A stretch of DNA of 32,722 nt, from positions 1 through 32,722 of the forward strand of contig BDTM01000031.1 of the NCBI GenBank assembly GCA_002898015.1, in the 5' to 3' direction. The notes beneath the pieces are model-generated. The model was given only the letters and a program-made list of their open reading frames with translations. It ran no database searches and was not told where the DNA came from. The stretch is from a bacterium BMS3Bbin03. Its GTDB lineage: Bacteria; Zhuqueibacterota; JdFR-76; BMS3Abin05. Positions 7,556 to 16,566 of the stretch are shown piece by piece. The position numbers were made by a program, and so were the translations under genes. The first letter of the stretch is position 1. Each line of letters starts with the position of its first letter.

Positions 7556-9292
7556 TTACGTAAAACGTGAATGCGTATCAAATTGATTCAAAACATGCAG
7601 CACTTCATTAACCGTCCCGCATCCCAGAACCTGCCGGGTCATTTCCTGCGACGCCGTTAATGAAATATTTCGAATCACTTCTTTCACGACCGGAACCGCC
7701 ACGGGATTCATGCTCAGCACCTGTACACCCAAACCGACCAATAATGGAATATAGAGCGGTTCCGAAGCCATTTCACCACAAACAGAGACCGCGCCGCGGG
7801 CGGCCCGGGCGGCACTCACCGTCATTTGAATTAAACGCAGGACGGAAGGATTCAGAGGCTGGTAAAGCTGGGCAACCGCCCCGTTGTTGCGGTCCACGGC
7901 CAGTGTATATTGAATCAGATCATTTGTTCCGATGCTTAAAAAATGACATTTTTTCATGAAGTGATCCGCCAGCAAAGCCGCCGAAGGCGTTTCAATCATG
8001 ATTCCCCGCTCAAGTTTCGAATGAATGGGAATGTTTTTCTGCAGCAACTGCTTCCGCACGCGTGAATAAGCCCGTGCAATTTCATTCACTTCTTCCATTG
8101 TGGTAATCATCGGATAGAGAATTTTGACCGTTCCAAACATGCTGGCTCTAAAAATGGCACGCAGTTGTTGTTCAAAATTCTCCATGTCCTGCGTGAGAAA
8201 ATAGCGAATGGACCGCAGACCCAGCAGCGGATTTGTTTCAGGAATTTTCTGCTCCTGAAAAAGCAATTTATCGGCCCCCACATCCAGCGTCCGGATGGTG
8301 ACTTCCCTGCCGTCCAGGATTTCAGCAATTTCTCTGTAAATTTCAAATTGCTCTTCTTCATCCAGATATTTGCCGGCTTCGATAAACGAATATTCCGTCC
8401 GATAAAGGCCCACGCCTTCGGCGCCGTAACCCACTGCCTCACGGGCTTCGTCTGCAGAACCGATGTTGGCAAGGATTTTAATGCGGCGGCCGTCCTTTGT
8501 CACCGCCGGCTCGAATCGCCTCTTTTGCAGAATCTGCCAGTGCTCCATTTCCTCCTGAAGTTTCATGCGGTACTTCTGCACGATTTCAGGCTGCGGATCC
8601 AGGATGACTTTCCCCGCATCTCCGTCCACAATCACAAAATCCCTTTCCTTAACTTCCTTTAGGATTCCGCTGACCTGCACAATGGCCGGGATGTGGTACG
8701 ATCTTGCCAAAATGGCGGCATGTCCCGTCAGCCCGCCTTTTTCCGTAATGATCGCAATAATTTTCTTCCGGTTAATGTTCATGACCATTTGAACAAGCAA
8801 CTCTCTCGCAATCAGAACGGCATTCTCGGGAGGCGAGAATAAAAATTGTTTATTGGGGGAAGTGAGCCAGCGAAGAATCCACCGCTCTACGGCAAAGATA
8901 TCGTTCAGGCGTTCTTTGAGATATTCATCTTTAGCAAATTTTAAAGCGCTCGCATATTCCAGAACGGCTTTTCGGAGCACGAACTCCGCGTTGAGTTTCT
9001 CCTCGCGTATTTTCCGCGGAATTTCTTCACGAAAAAACGGATCATTTATAATTTCCTCATAAGCATCAAAAATCTGACTGGTTACTTTTCCAAGGTCTCT
9101 TTCAGCCTGAATCTTGTTCTCTTTAATGTGCCTGGATGTCTCATCCAGAGACTTAAAATAGCGGCGTATCTCGACTTCAATTTGATTGGAACGGAGCTTT
9201 TTTGTAACCACATCAAAGAATTCCGGCCTGATGACAATCGCATTGCCTATTGCGATGCCTTCAGAGACTGAGATTCCTTTAAATAATTTCAT
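7556..9292 (-). CDS. ptsI: PTS enzyme I (phosphoenolpyruvate-protein phosphotransferase)
   Basis: Takes phosphate from phosphoenolpyruvate onto a histidine and passes it to HPr, the first step of sugar PTS or of a regulatory PTS. The 578 residues are typical. The phospho-histidine is His191 in GGLTGHAAILARSY. The PEP-binding TIM barrel shows GAEGVGLYRTEYSF, ERGIMIETPSAALLADHF, GTNDLIQYTLAVDRNN and the Cys loop SVCGEMASEP. The start has AGGA about 11 bases upstream and a promoter at 9352-9379. No HPr, HPr kinase or enzyme II gene is in the window. PEP synthase and pyruvate phosphate dikinase share these domains but are longer. Confidence 0.93.
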   Translation of the reverse strand: MKLFKGISVSEGIAIGNAIVIRPEFFDVVTKKLRSNQIEVEIRRYFKSLDETSRHIKENKIQAERDLGKVTSQIFDAYEEIINDPFFREEIPRKIREEKLNAEFVLRKAVLEYASALKFAKDEYLKERLNDIFAVERWILRWLTSPNKQFLFSPPENAVLIARELLVQMVMNINRKKIIAIITEKGGLTGHAAILARSYHIPAIVQVSGILKEVKERDFVIVDGDAGKVILDPQPEIVQKYRMKLQEEMEHWQILQKRRFEPAVTKDGRRIKILANIGSADEAREAVGYGAEGVGLYRTEYSFIEAGKYLDEEEQFEIYREIAEILDGREVTIRTLDVGADKLLFQEQKIPETNPLLGLRSIRYFLTQDMENFEQQLRAIFRASMFGTVKILYPMITTMEEVNEIARAYSRVRKQLLQKNIPIHSKLERGIMIETPSAALLADHFMKKCHFLSIGTNDLIQYTLAVDRNNGAVAQLYQPLNPSVLRLIQMTVSAARAARGAVSVCGEMASEPLYIPLLVGLGVQVLSMNPVAVPVVKEVIRNISLTASQEMTRQVLGCGTVNEVLHVLNQFDTHSRFT

Positions 9293-9351
9293 GAGTTTAA
9301 ATTCCTAAGTTACGTGAACATTAGGGAAGAGATAAAAAAAGAATCTATGAC

Positions 9352-9379
9352 AATATATAAAAAAATTTTGAAAAATCAA
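9352..9379 (-). promoter_or_regulatory. Sigma-70-type promoter for ptsI
   Basis: On the minus strand, TTGATT (9374-9379), a 16-base spacer and TATATT (9352-9357), about 60 bases before the ptsI ATG. Confidence 0.55.
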
Positions 9380-9441
9380 AAAGCAATTCTCTCATTCAAC
9401 AAAATATTTTCTTCCTTCTGCGAAATAAGTCTTTTTTTTAC

Positions 9442-9470
9442 TTGATTTTGCTGTTTTTTTTCTGTAAGAT
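9442..9470 (+). promoter_or_regulatory. Sigma-70-type promoter for the GMC oxidoreductase
   Basis: TTGATT (9442-9447), a 17-base spacer and TAAGAT (9465-9470), about 100 bases before the ATG at 9570. It is divergent from the ptsI promoter in the same gap. Confidence 0.6.
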
Positions 9471-9507
9471 TTCATATTAACACTCCGGCGCCGCCCGGGG
9501 AAATCTT

Positions 9508-9537
9508 TAAAACACCGAGATGAATCCCGGTGTTTTA
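9508..9537 (+). promoter_or_regulatory. Leader hairpin before the GMC oxidoreductase
   Basis: TAAAACACCG (9508-9517) pairs with CGGTGTTTTA (9528-9537) around a 10-base loop, inside the predicted 5' untranslated leader. No long T run follows, so it is more likely a leader or stability structure than a strong terminator. Confidence 0.5.
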
Positions 9538-9569
9538 GGGGGAAAAACCGCAAATTTAAGAGGTTTATC

Positions 9570-11135
9570 ATGTACGATTACATCATTATCGGCTCGGGCT
9601 TTGGGGGAAGCGTGTCGGCACTTCGTCTGGCCGAAAAGGGGTACACCGTGGCCGTGGTGGAAAAAGGGAAACGCTGGAAATCAGAAGATTTCCCCAAAAC
9701 CAACTGGGCCTTCCGCAAGTTTTATTGGATGCCCGGACTCTTCATGTACGGCATTCAGTGTATGACGCTCTTTAAAGATGTCTTTGTGCTTCACGGCGAC
9801 GGCGTTGGCGGCGGAAGCCTGGTTTATGCCAACACCCTGCCGATTCCCGCCGACAGGGTTTTTGAGGACCCGCGCTGGGGAAAAATCACAAAAGAGACAC
9901 TCAAACCGTTTTATGAGATGGCCTACGAAATGCTCGGTGCGGCCACTCCGCCCGATGAGGCCATGAATCCAACGGATTATAAACTCAAAGAGATTGCCGA
10001 AGAACTCGGCATGGGGCAGACATTCGAAAAACACCCCCTGAGCATCTTTTTCGGCGAGCCGGACACAGAAGCAGAGGATCCCTACTTCGGAGGCAAAGGC
10101 CCCCGGCGCCGCGGCTGTACCTATTGCGGAGGGTGCATGGTCGGCTGCCGTCACAATGCCAAAAATACATTGGACAAAAACTACCTTTATCTGGCCGAAC
10201 GGCTCGGCGTTAAAATATTTCCGGAGACAGAAGTTTTTGATGTGCTCCCTGAAGACGGATATTACAAAATCCGGGCAAAAAAATCAACCGGATTTTTTCA
10301 TCCGAAAAAAGAATTCCGGACAAAAGGAGTCATCTTTTCCGGCGGTGTTCTGGGAACGGTTCCGCTTCTTTTAAAACTGAAAGACAGAGGTTCTCTCCCT
10401 AATTTACCGGATTCTCTGGGTGATTTTGTGCGGACCAATTCCGAAGCGCTTGGCGGCGCTCTCACGCACGATCCGGATCTGGACTGTTCCAAAGGTGTGG
10501 CCATCACTTCCGGTGTGGATGTGGATGAAAACACACACGTTGAAGTGGTGCGCTACGGCGCCGGTCAGGACGCCCAGGGGATGTTAAAAACCGTTCTGAC
10601 GAAAGGGGGAAAAGGCATTCCCCGCCAGATTTGGTGGCTCGTCACCATCATTCGGCATCCCATTCATTTCCTGCGCTCTGTCTGGCCGTTCGGCTTTGCG
10701 AAAAAAGCGGCCATTTTACTCGTCATGCAGCCGACAGACAATTATATGCACCTGTCTTACAAACGCCGGTGGCTTCTTCTCGGACGCAAAGGTTTCACAA
10801 CCGAGTGGCAGACCGGCGCAAAAGTGCCGAAATACATGCCGGTCGCTAATAAAGTATTCGAGATGATGGCAGAGAAGCTAAAAGGCGAACCCATGTCGAT
10901 GCTTCCGGAAGTGCTGTTCAATGTGGCCACCACGGCGCACATTCTGGGCGGCTGTTCAATGGCGGATTCACCGCAGAAGGGCGTCATCAATTTTAATGGG
11001 AAGGTCTTCAACACCAAAAATATGTACGTCATCGACGGTTCGATGCTGCCCACCAATCTCGGCGTGAATCCGAGTTTGACGATTACGGCCCTGGCGGAGT
11101 ACATGATGAGCAAATTCCCGGAAAAGGAAAACTAA
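9570..11135 (+). CDS. GMC-family flavin oxidoreductase (cholesterol-oxidase ChoD-like)
   Basis: An FAD-dependent alcohol or sterol oxidoreductase, probably cytoplasmic since no signal peptide is seen. The N-terminus is a Rossmann FAD site, YDYIIIGSGFGGSVSALRL, with GxGxxG at residues 8-13. GVGGGSLVYANTL follows, then a cysteine-containing segment RRGCTYCGGCMVGCRHNAKN (about 180-200). The C-terminus has TTAHILGGCSMADSP and DGSMLPTNLGVNPSLTITAL, the GMC substrate/FAD region. The 521 residues and these motifs fit the ChoD subgroup better than glucose or choline oxidases. The true substrate is unknown. The start has AGAGG 7 bases upstream. It is the only plus-strand gene in the window and converges on dnaG. 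Confidence 0.85.
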   Translation: MYDYIIIGSGFGGSVSALRLAEKGYTVAVVEKGKRWKSEDFPKTNWAFRKFYWMPGLFMYGIQCMTLFKDVFVLHGDGVGGGSLVYANTLPIPADRVFEDPRWGKITKETLKPFYEMAYEMLGAATPPDEAMNPTDYKLKEIAEELGMGQTFEKHPLSIFFGEPDTEAEDPYFGGKGPRRRGCTYCGGCMVGCRHNAKNTLDKNYLYLAERLGVKIFPETEVFDVLPEDGYYKIRAKKSTGFFHPKKEFRTKGVIFSGGVLGTVPLLLKLKDRGSLPNLPDSLGDFVRTNSEALGGALTHDPDLDCSKGVAITSGVDVDENTHVEVVRYGAGQDAQGMLKTVLTKGGKGIPRQIWWLVTIIRHPIHFLRSVWPFGFAKKAAILLVMQPTDNYMHLSYKRRWLLLGRKGFTTEWQTGAKVPKYMPVANKVFEMMAEKLKGEPMSMLPEVLFNVATTAHILGGCSMADSPQKGVINFNGKVFNTKNMYVIDGSMLPTNLGVNPSLTITALAEYMMSKFPEKEN

Positions 11136-11138
11136 AGC

Positions 11139-11350
11139 CGCCCGCGAATTTGCACGAATGACCTCCACCCAAACATCTCTTTGGGGCTAAAGCCCGGAGA
11201 TAGTCTGGAAAATCTGATTTGCCCCGATTTAAAAATCGGGGCAAGTCAGGCAGAAATGGGAGCGCTCTCAGAAAAATAAATGAGGCAAATTTAAATACGG
11301 GCCTGTTTTTGTTTTCTTCATGAAAATTCGTGTTCATTCGTGGGAGATTA
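11139..11350. repeat. ATTCGTGGGAG-family element between the GMC gene and dnaG
   Basis: A left arm (11139-11163, CCGCCCGCGAATTTGCACG type) and a right arm (11322-11347, ending ATTCGTGGGAGA) are imperfect inverted copies. They enclose about 155 bases that include the palindrome at 11219-11244. The element fills the whole gap: the left arm begins just after the GMC stop and the right arm touches the dnaG stop. Confidence 0.65.
11219..11244. terminator. Perfect 12-bp hairpin between convergent genes
   Basis: TTGCCCCGATTT (11219-11230) pairs with AAATCGGGGCAA (11233-11244) across a 2-base loop. It lies between convergent GMC and dnaG stops, so it could stop both transcripts, though it has no long T tract. 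A smaller GGGCTTTAGCCC-type palindrome lies about 30 bases to the left. Confidence 0.5.
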
Positions 11351-13177
11351 GAATGGGATATCGTCTGTGTCTTTTTCTTTTTCCACAAATTCGTGCAGGC
11401 GAATTTTGTCCTCCGCCTGCTTCAACTTAAGGTACTTCCGGCTGAGTTCGGTTAAATCTTCACCGCCGGCCTGAGCCTGCCGGATGGCCTGACGCACCTC
11501 GTCAATTTGTCTCCGCAGTTCCGCTAATTTGATTGTTGCCAAGCAGTCCTCCGTCCAGATCCGGAGGTCTTTCTCGGAGATTTCCTCTTCCCGTTCAAAA
11601 CTCATTTTTGCCAGCATTGCCTGCATCTCCGTATCTTCAACCAGGTCAAATATTTCCTGAAACACGATTTCTTCATTGCGCTGGTAATGCTGAAAAATGA
11701 CCTTGAAAATACGCTGAAATTCCGGGTATTTCAACTCTTCCAGCGAGAGACTCTGAAAAACAAACGACAGCATTTCCGGATGCTCCACCCCAATGCGTAC
11801 CAGATCCCGCTCCGCCAAAAAACGCACCCCTTTTTGGGACGACTGCGGCACATGCAAGCTCTCTCTCTTTCCCCCGGATTTTACCGCCTTAAATCCGGCA
11901 ATTTCTCTGAACACAATATTTTCCGGCACCCCCAATTTTGAAGCCACCCTCTGCCCATAGAGATTTCTGAGCACATCGTCTGAAATATTGACAAGCGTCC
12001 CGGCAATCTGATGCAGTAATTCGGATTTATTCTGCGGCGTATCCAAAGATTTTTCCGAACTGTAGGCAAAAATCTTAAAATCGATTAAATCCTGAGCCTC
12101 ATCGATGAGCGCCTGCATCTTTTCGGGTCCGAATTCCCGCACATACGTGTCGGGGTCGTGCCCGGCCGGAAGCAGCACCACCGAAATCTGCAAGCCGGCC
12201 TTCACCAGAATATCGGCCCCTCGCAGAGCCGCATGAGCGCCGGCCAGATCACCATCGTACAAAATGACCGCCTTTTTTGTGAACCGTTTCAGTGTCTCCG
12301 CCTGATTTTCCGTCAACGCCGTTCCGGAAGAGGCCACCACATTTTCGATGCCGAACTGCACAAGGCTGATTAAATCCGCGTAACCCTCCACCAAAACGAC
12401 CCGGTCCGCCCGCCGGATGGCCTCACGGTTTTGAAACAGACCGTAAAGAATTTTCCCTTTGTGGTAGATGAGCGTCTCCGGCGTGTTCATGTACTTCGGC
12501 GCATTGGGCTTGTTTTCAAGAATCCGGCCGCCGAATCCCACAATCAACCCTGAGGTGCTGTGAATCGGAAAAATGAGCCGCCCGCGAAAACGGTCGTAGG
12601 TGCCGCCCTGCCGGTTGGGAAGCACCAATCCGGCGCCTTTTAACTTTTCAATCGAAATCCCATTCTGCCGTGCGGCCTGAATAAGACTTTCCCAGGATTC
12701 CGGAGACCAGCCGATCTGAAATTTTTCGACGACGGCCTCGCTGAAGCCGCGTTGTTTGATATAATCCCGGGCTTTCTGTGCGGACGGCGTTTTTAACAGA
12801 TGATTGTGAAAAAATTCCGCCGCAAATTGATTGACATTATAAAGAGCCATTCGCTGGCGTGATGCCTCGGTGTCTTCGTCTTCAAGCGGAATATTCACGC
12901 CCACTTTTTTCGCAAGAAACAGAACCGCTTCCGGAAAACTCAGATTTTCAATTTTCATGATGAAAGAAATCACATTTCCGCCCACACCACAGCCAAAACA
13001 GTGAAAAATCTGTTTGGAAGAATTGACGGAGAACGACGGCGATTTTTCCGGATGAAAGGGACACAAACCAAAATAGTTTTGCCCGCTGCGTTTCAGCGTG
13101 ACATATTCGGATACAATGTCCACAACATCCGCCGACTGCCGGACTTCTTCGATTTTATCAGGGGGAATTTTCGACAT
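11348..13177 (-). CDS. dnaG: DNA primase DnaG
   Basis: Makes RNA primers for replication. The N-terminal CHC2 zinc finger has Cys39, His42, Cys60 and Cys63 (CPFHPEKSPSFS ... HCFGCG). The central TOPRIM domain has the catalytic Glu in LVEGYADLISL (264-268) and the Asp pair in YDGD (about 307-310). A C-terminal helicase-binding region ends the 609-residue protein. The ATG at 13177 matches the family start (MSKIPPDKIEEVRQ); the only upstream purine run is about 14 bases away, so initiation may be weak. Both ends abut ATTCGTGGGAG-family repeats, and no rpoD or dnaB neighbour is present. Confidence 0.95.
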   Translation of the reverse strand: MSKIPPDKIEEVRQSADVVDIVSEYVTLKRSGQNYFGLCPFHPEKSPSFSVNSSKQIFHCFGCGVGGNVISFIMKIENLSFPEAVLFLAKKVGVNIPLEDEDTEASRQRMALYNVNQFAAEFFHNHLLKTPSAQKARDYIKQRGFSEAVVEKFQIGWSPESWESLIQAARQNGISIEKLKGAGLVLPNRQGGTYDRFRGRLIFPIHSTSGLIVGFGGRILENKPNAPKYMNTPETLIYHKGKILYGLFQNREAIRRADRVVLVEGYADLISLVQFGIENVVASSGTALTENQAETLKRFTKKAVILYDGDLAGAHAALRGADILVKAGLQISVVLLPAGHDPDTYVREFGPEKMQALIDEAQDLIDFKIFAYSSEKSLDTPQNKSELLHQIAGTLVNISDDVLRNLYGQRVASKLGVPENIVFREIAGFKAVKSGGKRESLHVPQSSQKGVRFLAERDLVRIGVEHPEMLSFVFQSLSLEELKYPEFQRIFKVIFQHYQRNEEIVFQEIFDLVEDTEMQAMLAKMSFEREEEISEKDLRIWTEDCLATIKLAELRRQIDEVRQAIRQAQAGGEDLTELSRKYLKLKQAEDKIRLHEFVEKEKDTDDIPF

Positions 13178-13191
13178 GTTTTGTTTGATAC

Positions 13192-13548
13192 CCTTCGTGG
13201 GAGAAAAACTAACCGCCCACTAATGTGCACGAATGTTTCACTAATTTTTAAAACAAAAACTTTCGTGGTTTTTTTTTGTGTTCATTCGTGTCAATTCGTG
13301 GGAGATAAAAAAATGGCCCACCAATGTTCACGAATGTTTCACTAATTTTAGACCTAAAAGATTTTGTGGCCTTTTTTTGTGTTCATTCGTGTCAATTCGT
13401 GGGAGATAAAATAGCCCACTAATGTGCACGAATGTTTCACTAATTTTTAAACCAAAAAAGATTTTGTGGCCTTTTTTTGTGTTCATTCGTGTCAATTCGT
13501 GGGAGATAAAATAGCCCACTAATGTGCACGAATGTTTCACTAATTATT
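13192..13548. repeat. Tandem array of about 100-bp palindromic units (left part)
   Basis: Units begin with CCCACTAATGTGCACGAATG at 13216, 13317 (variant), 13415 and 13515, giving periods of 101, 98 and 100 bases. Each ends in ATTCGTGTCAATTCGTGGGA. The two ends of a unit are imperfect inverted copies, so each could fold into a long hairpin. The last unit keeps only its left arm (13515-13546) before the GxxExxY gene. Confidence 0.88.
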
Positions 13549-13920
13549 TTATAGAACGATGCGTTTATAGTTTAAGCGTGATTCACCAAAATTTATAATC
13601 AACCCTAAACGAAGATGCGCGGCATTCAGATAATTCAATACCTGACTGACAAACTCCGGAATGATGCTTTCTACCGCCTTTATTTCCACAATAATCTGAT
13701 CGTAACAAATAAAATCCGCCACATAAAACTTCTCTAATGCTTTATTTTTATAGAAAATATTTAGTTTTGCCTCTTTTTTGAAGGAGATTTTCTTGTCTTG
13801 AAATTCAACCGCCAGGGCTTCTTGGTAAACCGGTTCTAAAAATCCATATCCTAATTCACGGTGGACCATCATCGCCGCCCCAATAATTTGATACACTTCT
13901 TCTTTGTAGATTAATTCCAT
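13549..13920 (-). CDS. GxxExxY protein (PDDEXK_3 nuclease-like family)
   Basis: A 123-residue member of the GxxExxY family, which belongs to the PD-(D/E)XK nuclease superfamily; its biological role is not settled. The name motif is GFLEPVY (residues 26-32). The putative metal site is Asp69 in VADFICYD with Glu79 and Lys81 in VEIKAV. The reading frame extends upstream by 24 codons into repeat DNA, so I start at the first ATG that matches the family (MELIYKEEVYQ, 13920), with AAAGGA about 12 bases before it. The gene lies between the left arm of one repeat unit (13515) and a right arm (13940), exactly where the short centre of a unit would be. Confidence 0.85.
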   Translation of the reverse strand: MELIYKEEVYQIIGAAMMVHRELGYGFLEPVYQEALAVEFQDKKISFKKEAKLNIFYKNKALEKFYVADFICYDQIIVEIKAVESIIPEFVSQVLNYLNAAHLRLGLIINFGESRLNYKRIVL

Positions 13921-13939
13921 AGTGAAAGATTTTCCTTTA

Positions 13940-14215
13940 GTGTTAATTCGTGTCAATTCGTGGGAGATAAAAAATAGCCCACTAATGTGCACGAATGTTT
14001 CACGAATTTTTAAAACAAAAAAGATTTAGTGATTTTTTCTTTTCGTGTCAATTCGTGTCAATTCGTGGGAGAAAAAATAGCCCACCAATGTGCACGAATG
14101 TTTCACTAATTTTAGACCTAAAAGATTTTGTGGCCTTTTTTTGTGTTCATTCGTGTCAATTCGTGGGAGATAAAAAATGGCCCACTAATGTTCACGAATG
14201 TTTCACTAATTCTTC
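13940..14215. repeat. Tandem array of about 100-bp palindromic units (right part)
   Basis: A right arm (13940-13970) is followed by units beginning CCCAC(T/C)AATG at 13978, 14081 and 14181, with periods of 103 and 100. The final left arm (14181-14215) runs into the mutS2 gene and contains its stop codon. Confidence 0.88.
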
Positions 14216-16566
14216 CTTAACTCTACTACCGTCATGCCTGTACCGCCTTCGTTCCAGTTGGCCAGACTGAAGCCGGCCACGCGCGGATTCTGCGTCAGGA
14301 AATCGTGCACTTTCTTTCTCAAGGCGCCCGTCCCCTTGCCGTGAATAACCCGCAATTGATGGAATCCTGCCAGATAAGCCCGATCGATGGCACGTTCCAG
14401 AATGGGTTCGGCTTCATCCATGGTCATACCGCGCAGGTCGATTTCATCCTCCGCCCCATCCGAGACACTCCCCCCGACCACCGATATTTTTGCCCGTTTT
14501 TTGGGGGGCGACGGGACTTTTTCCAACTGTTTCTGCTCTACTTTCAGTTTCAACCCACCCGCTTCCAGCCACACCTTTCCGGCATTATCCGGGTTTGAGA
14601 CCACCGTCCCCACAATATTCATCGAAAGCCATTTTGCAGAGTCCCCGTTTTCCGGAAGATTTCCTGCCGGTTCAATGTCCGGTGCCATTTCTTCAAGATT
14701 TTTTTTGATCTCTTCCTGAAAAGCCTTGACCTCCGCTTTTGCCGTCTTAATACTGTCCCGCTCGGCCTGCTGCAGCCGGATTTCCTTTACGGTTCTTTCG
14801 ATCAGAGCATTTGCCCGCCGGACGATATCCCGGGACTCCTCTATCGCCTTGCGTTTAAGTTTTTGTTCCTCTTCCTTGAGCCGGCTATTTCTCTCTCTGG
14901 CGAGTTTAACAAGACCTTCCAGTTCGATTTTCTTTAACTCTGTCTCCCGAAGCAGCCCTTCATAATGATTAATTTTCTTCTCTAAATCCGATAAAAATTG
15001 TTCGATGTGATTTTTTTCTTCGCCCGCGTACGATTCGGCTTTTTGAATCACCTCCTGCGAAAGACCGAGGCGCCTGGCAATTTCAAAAGCGTAGCTGCTG
15101 CCGGGGATTCCGGTGCGAAATTGGTACGTGGGCAGCAGAGTCTCCTCATTAAATACCATCGAACCGTTTTCAGCGCCTTCCAGTTCGTACGCAAATGCTT
15201 TCAGCGCCCCCTGGTGGGTGGTGATAACCGTCAGGCAGCCGATTTCACCGAGCATCTCCAAAAATGCCATGGCCAGTGCGGCGCCTTCGGTGGGATCGGT
15301 GCCGGTTCCGATTTCATCGATCAGGACAAGTGAACGGGGTGTTGCCTTCGCCAAAATTTCTCCCAATCGATTCATGTGAGCCGTAAAAGTGGACAGGTCC
15401 TGTTCAACAGACTGCCAGTCGCCAATGTCCACAAAGATCTGATCGAACACCGGGAACTGCGAATATTCATCGGCCGAAACAAGCAGCCCCGCCTGTGTCA
15501 TCAGAGAAAGCAGACCCACCGTTTTCAAAGCGACCGTTTTCCCGCCGGCATTCGGGCCGGTGATCACGAGAATATGAAAATCGTCTCCAATTGTCAAATT
15601 CAGCGGCACAACCTTACCGGAATCCTGAAACTTCATAAGCAAAATGGGATGCCGGCCGTTCAGAATATTCAGTATTCTCCCGGAAAGCTCCGGTTTTTGG
15701 GCCTTCAGCCGAAGGGCAAAACGCGCTTTCGCATGAATAAAATCCAGCGCAGCGAGCGCACTCAGATTTTCTTCGATATCAAAAAGATGGACACGAACCA
15801 GGCCGGTGAGTTCACGAAGAATTCGGTCAATCTCCCGTTTTTCCTGCAAACTCAGTTCCCGAATCCGGTTGTTCATTTCGATGATTTCCAGGGGTTCCAC
15901 AAAAAGTGTGGCCCCGGTTGCCGAGCGGTCGTGAATGAGGCCGGCAATTCGACCGCGGTACTCCTCTTTCAGCGGCAGCACCATTCGTCCTTCACGCATC
16001 GTAACCACGGCCTCCTGCAGCCAGTCCTTGTGAGTCTCAGCGATGGCAGCCATTCGTTTTCGCACCCGGTCCGCCGATCGGCTCAATTCTTTGCGAATCC
16101 GGTACAGTTCCGGAGAGGCCTGATCTTTGATTGCCGCCGCATCAATATCAATCGCATGATTGATCACGTTTTCCAGATCCGGAAACGGATGCAGGCGGGG
16201 GATCAATTTTGAAAGATCAGGACATTTTTCCGTCCGCGATTTCAAATACCCGGCAATTTTACGAACAGCGACCAGGTTCCGGTACAAACCGGAAAATTCT
16301 TCAAGCATTAGCTGACTTCCCTCGTGGGCCGCTTTTCGAATGACGCCGCGGCTGTCCCGGATTTCCGAAATCGGAAAGGAATCGTCGTAACTCAAGAGAT
16401 TTACCATTTCCGCCACCCAATTGAGTTGAAGCGCAATCAGCTCCCGGTCGTGCAAAATGGTTAATGCCCGTACAAGCTCGCGTCCGGGTGCAGAAATGGC
16501 CTCTTTTTCAATTTCTTCCCGAATGCGGGAAAATTCCAGCGATTGAAACAGTTCTTCGGTGGTCAT
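14206..16566 (-). CDS. mutS2: Endonuclease MutS2 / ribosome-rescue ATPase RqcU
   Basis: A MutS-type ATPase without the mismatch-recognition domain. In different bacteria it suppresses homologous recombination or splits collided ribosomes. It has an N-terminal core and clamp, then the ATPase with Walker A GPNAGGKT (337-344), DIGDWQSVEQDLSTFTAHM, and Walker B LIDEIGTGTDP (415-425). A charged coiled-coil linker (about 515-640) follows. The C-terminal Smr nuclease domain has DLRG (710-713) and HGKGTGALR (from 742). The 786 residues match the family. The last codons VVELRKN are followed by a TAG that lies inside a repeat arm. It overlaps cvpA by 4 bases (ATGA), so the two are translationally coupled. 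Confidence 0.95.
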   Translation of the reverse strand: MTTEELFQSLEFSRIREEIEKEAISAPGRELVRALTILHDRELIALQLNWVAEMVNLLSYDDSFPISEIRDSRGVIRKAAHEGSQLMLEEFSGLYRNLVAVRKIAGYLKSRTEKCPDLSKLIPRLHPFPDLENVINHAIDIDAAAIKDQASPELYRIRKELSRSADRVRKRMAAIAETHKDWLQEAVVTMREGRMVLPLKEEYRGRIAGLIHDRSATGATLFVEPLEIIEMNNRIRELSLQEKREIDRILRELTGLVRVHLFDIEENLSALAALDFIHAKARFALRLKAQKPELSGRILNILNGRHPILLMKFQDSGKVVPLNLTIGDDFHILVITGPNAGGKTVALKTVGLLSLMTQAGLLVSADEYSQFPVFDQIFVDIGDWQSVEQDLSTFTAHMNRLGEILAKATPRSLVLIDEIGTGTDPTEGAALAMAFLEMLGEIGCLTVITTHQGALKAFAYELEGAENGSMVFNEETLLPTYQFRTGIPGSSYAFEIARRLGLSQEVIQKAESYAGEEKNHIEQFLSDLEKKINHYEGLLRETELKKIELEGLVKLARERNSRLKEEEQKLKRKAIEESRDIVRRANALIERTVKEIRLQQAERDSIKTAKAEVKAFQEEIKKNLEEMAPDIEPAGNLPENGDSAKWLSMNIVGTVVSNPDNAGKVWLEAGGLKLKVEQKQLEKVPSPPKKRAKISVVGGSVSDGAEDEIDLRGMTMDEAEPILERAIDRAYLAGFHQLRVIHGKGTGALRKKVHDFLTQNPRVAGFSLANWNEGGTGMTVVELRKN

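Noticed and set aside
13328..13540. A 70-codon minus-strand frame
   Set aside because: It is wholly translated repeat DNA.
13192..14215. Possible CRISPR array
   Set aside because: Unit length is about 100 bases, units are near-identical throughout with no unique spacers, and no cas genes are present.
15376..16212. A 278-codon plus-strand open frame
   Set aside because: Antisense to mutS2 with no recognisable domain; long because the minus-strand gene constrains codons.
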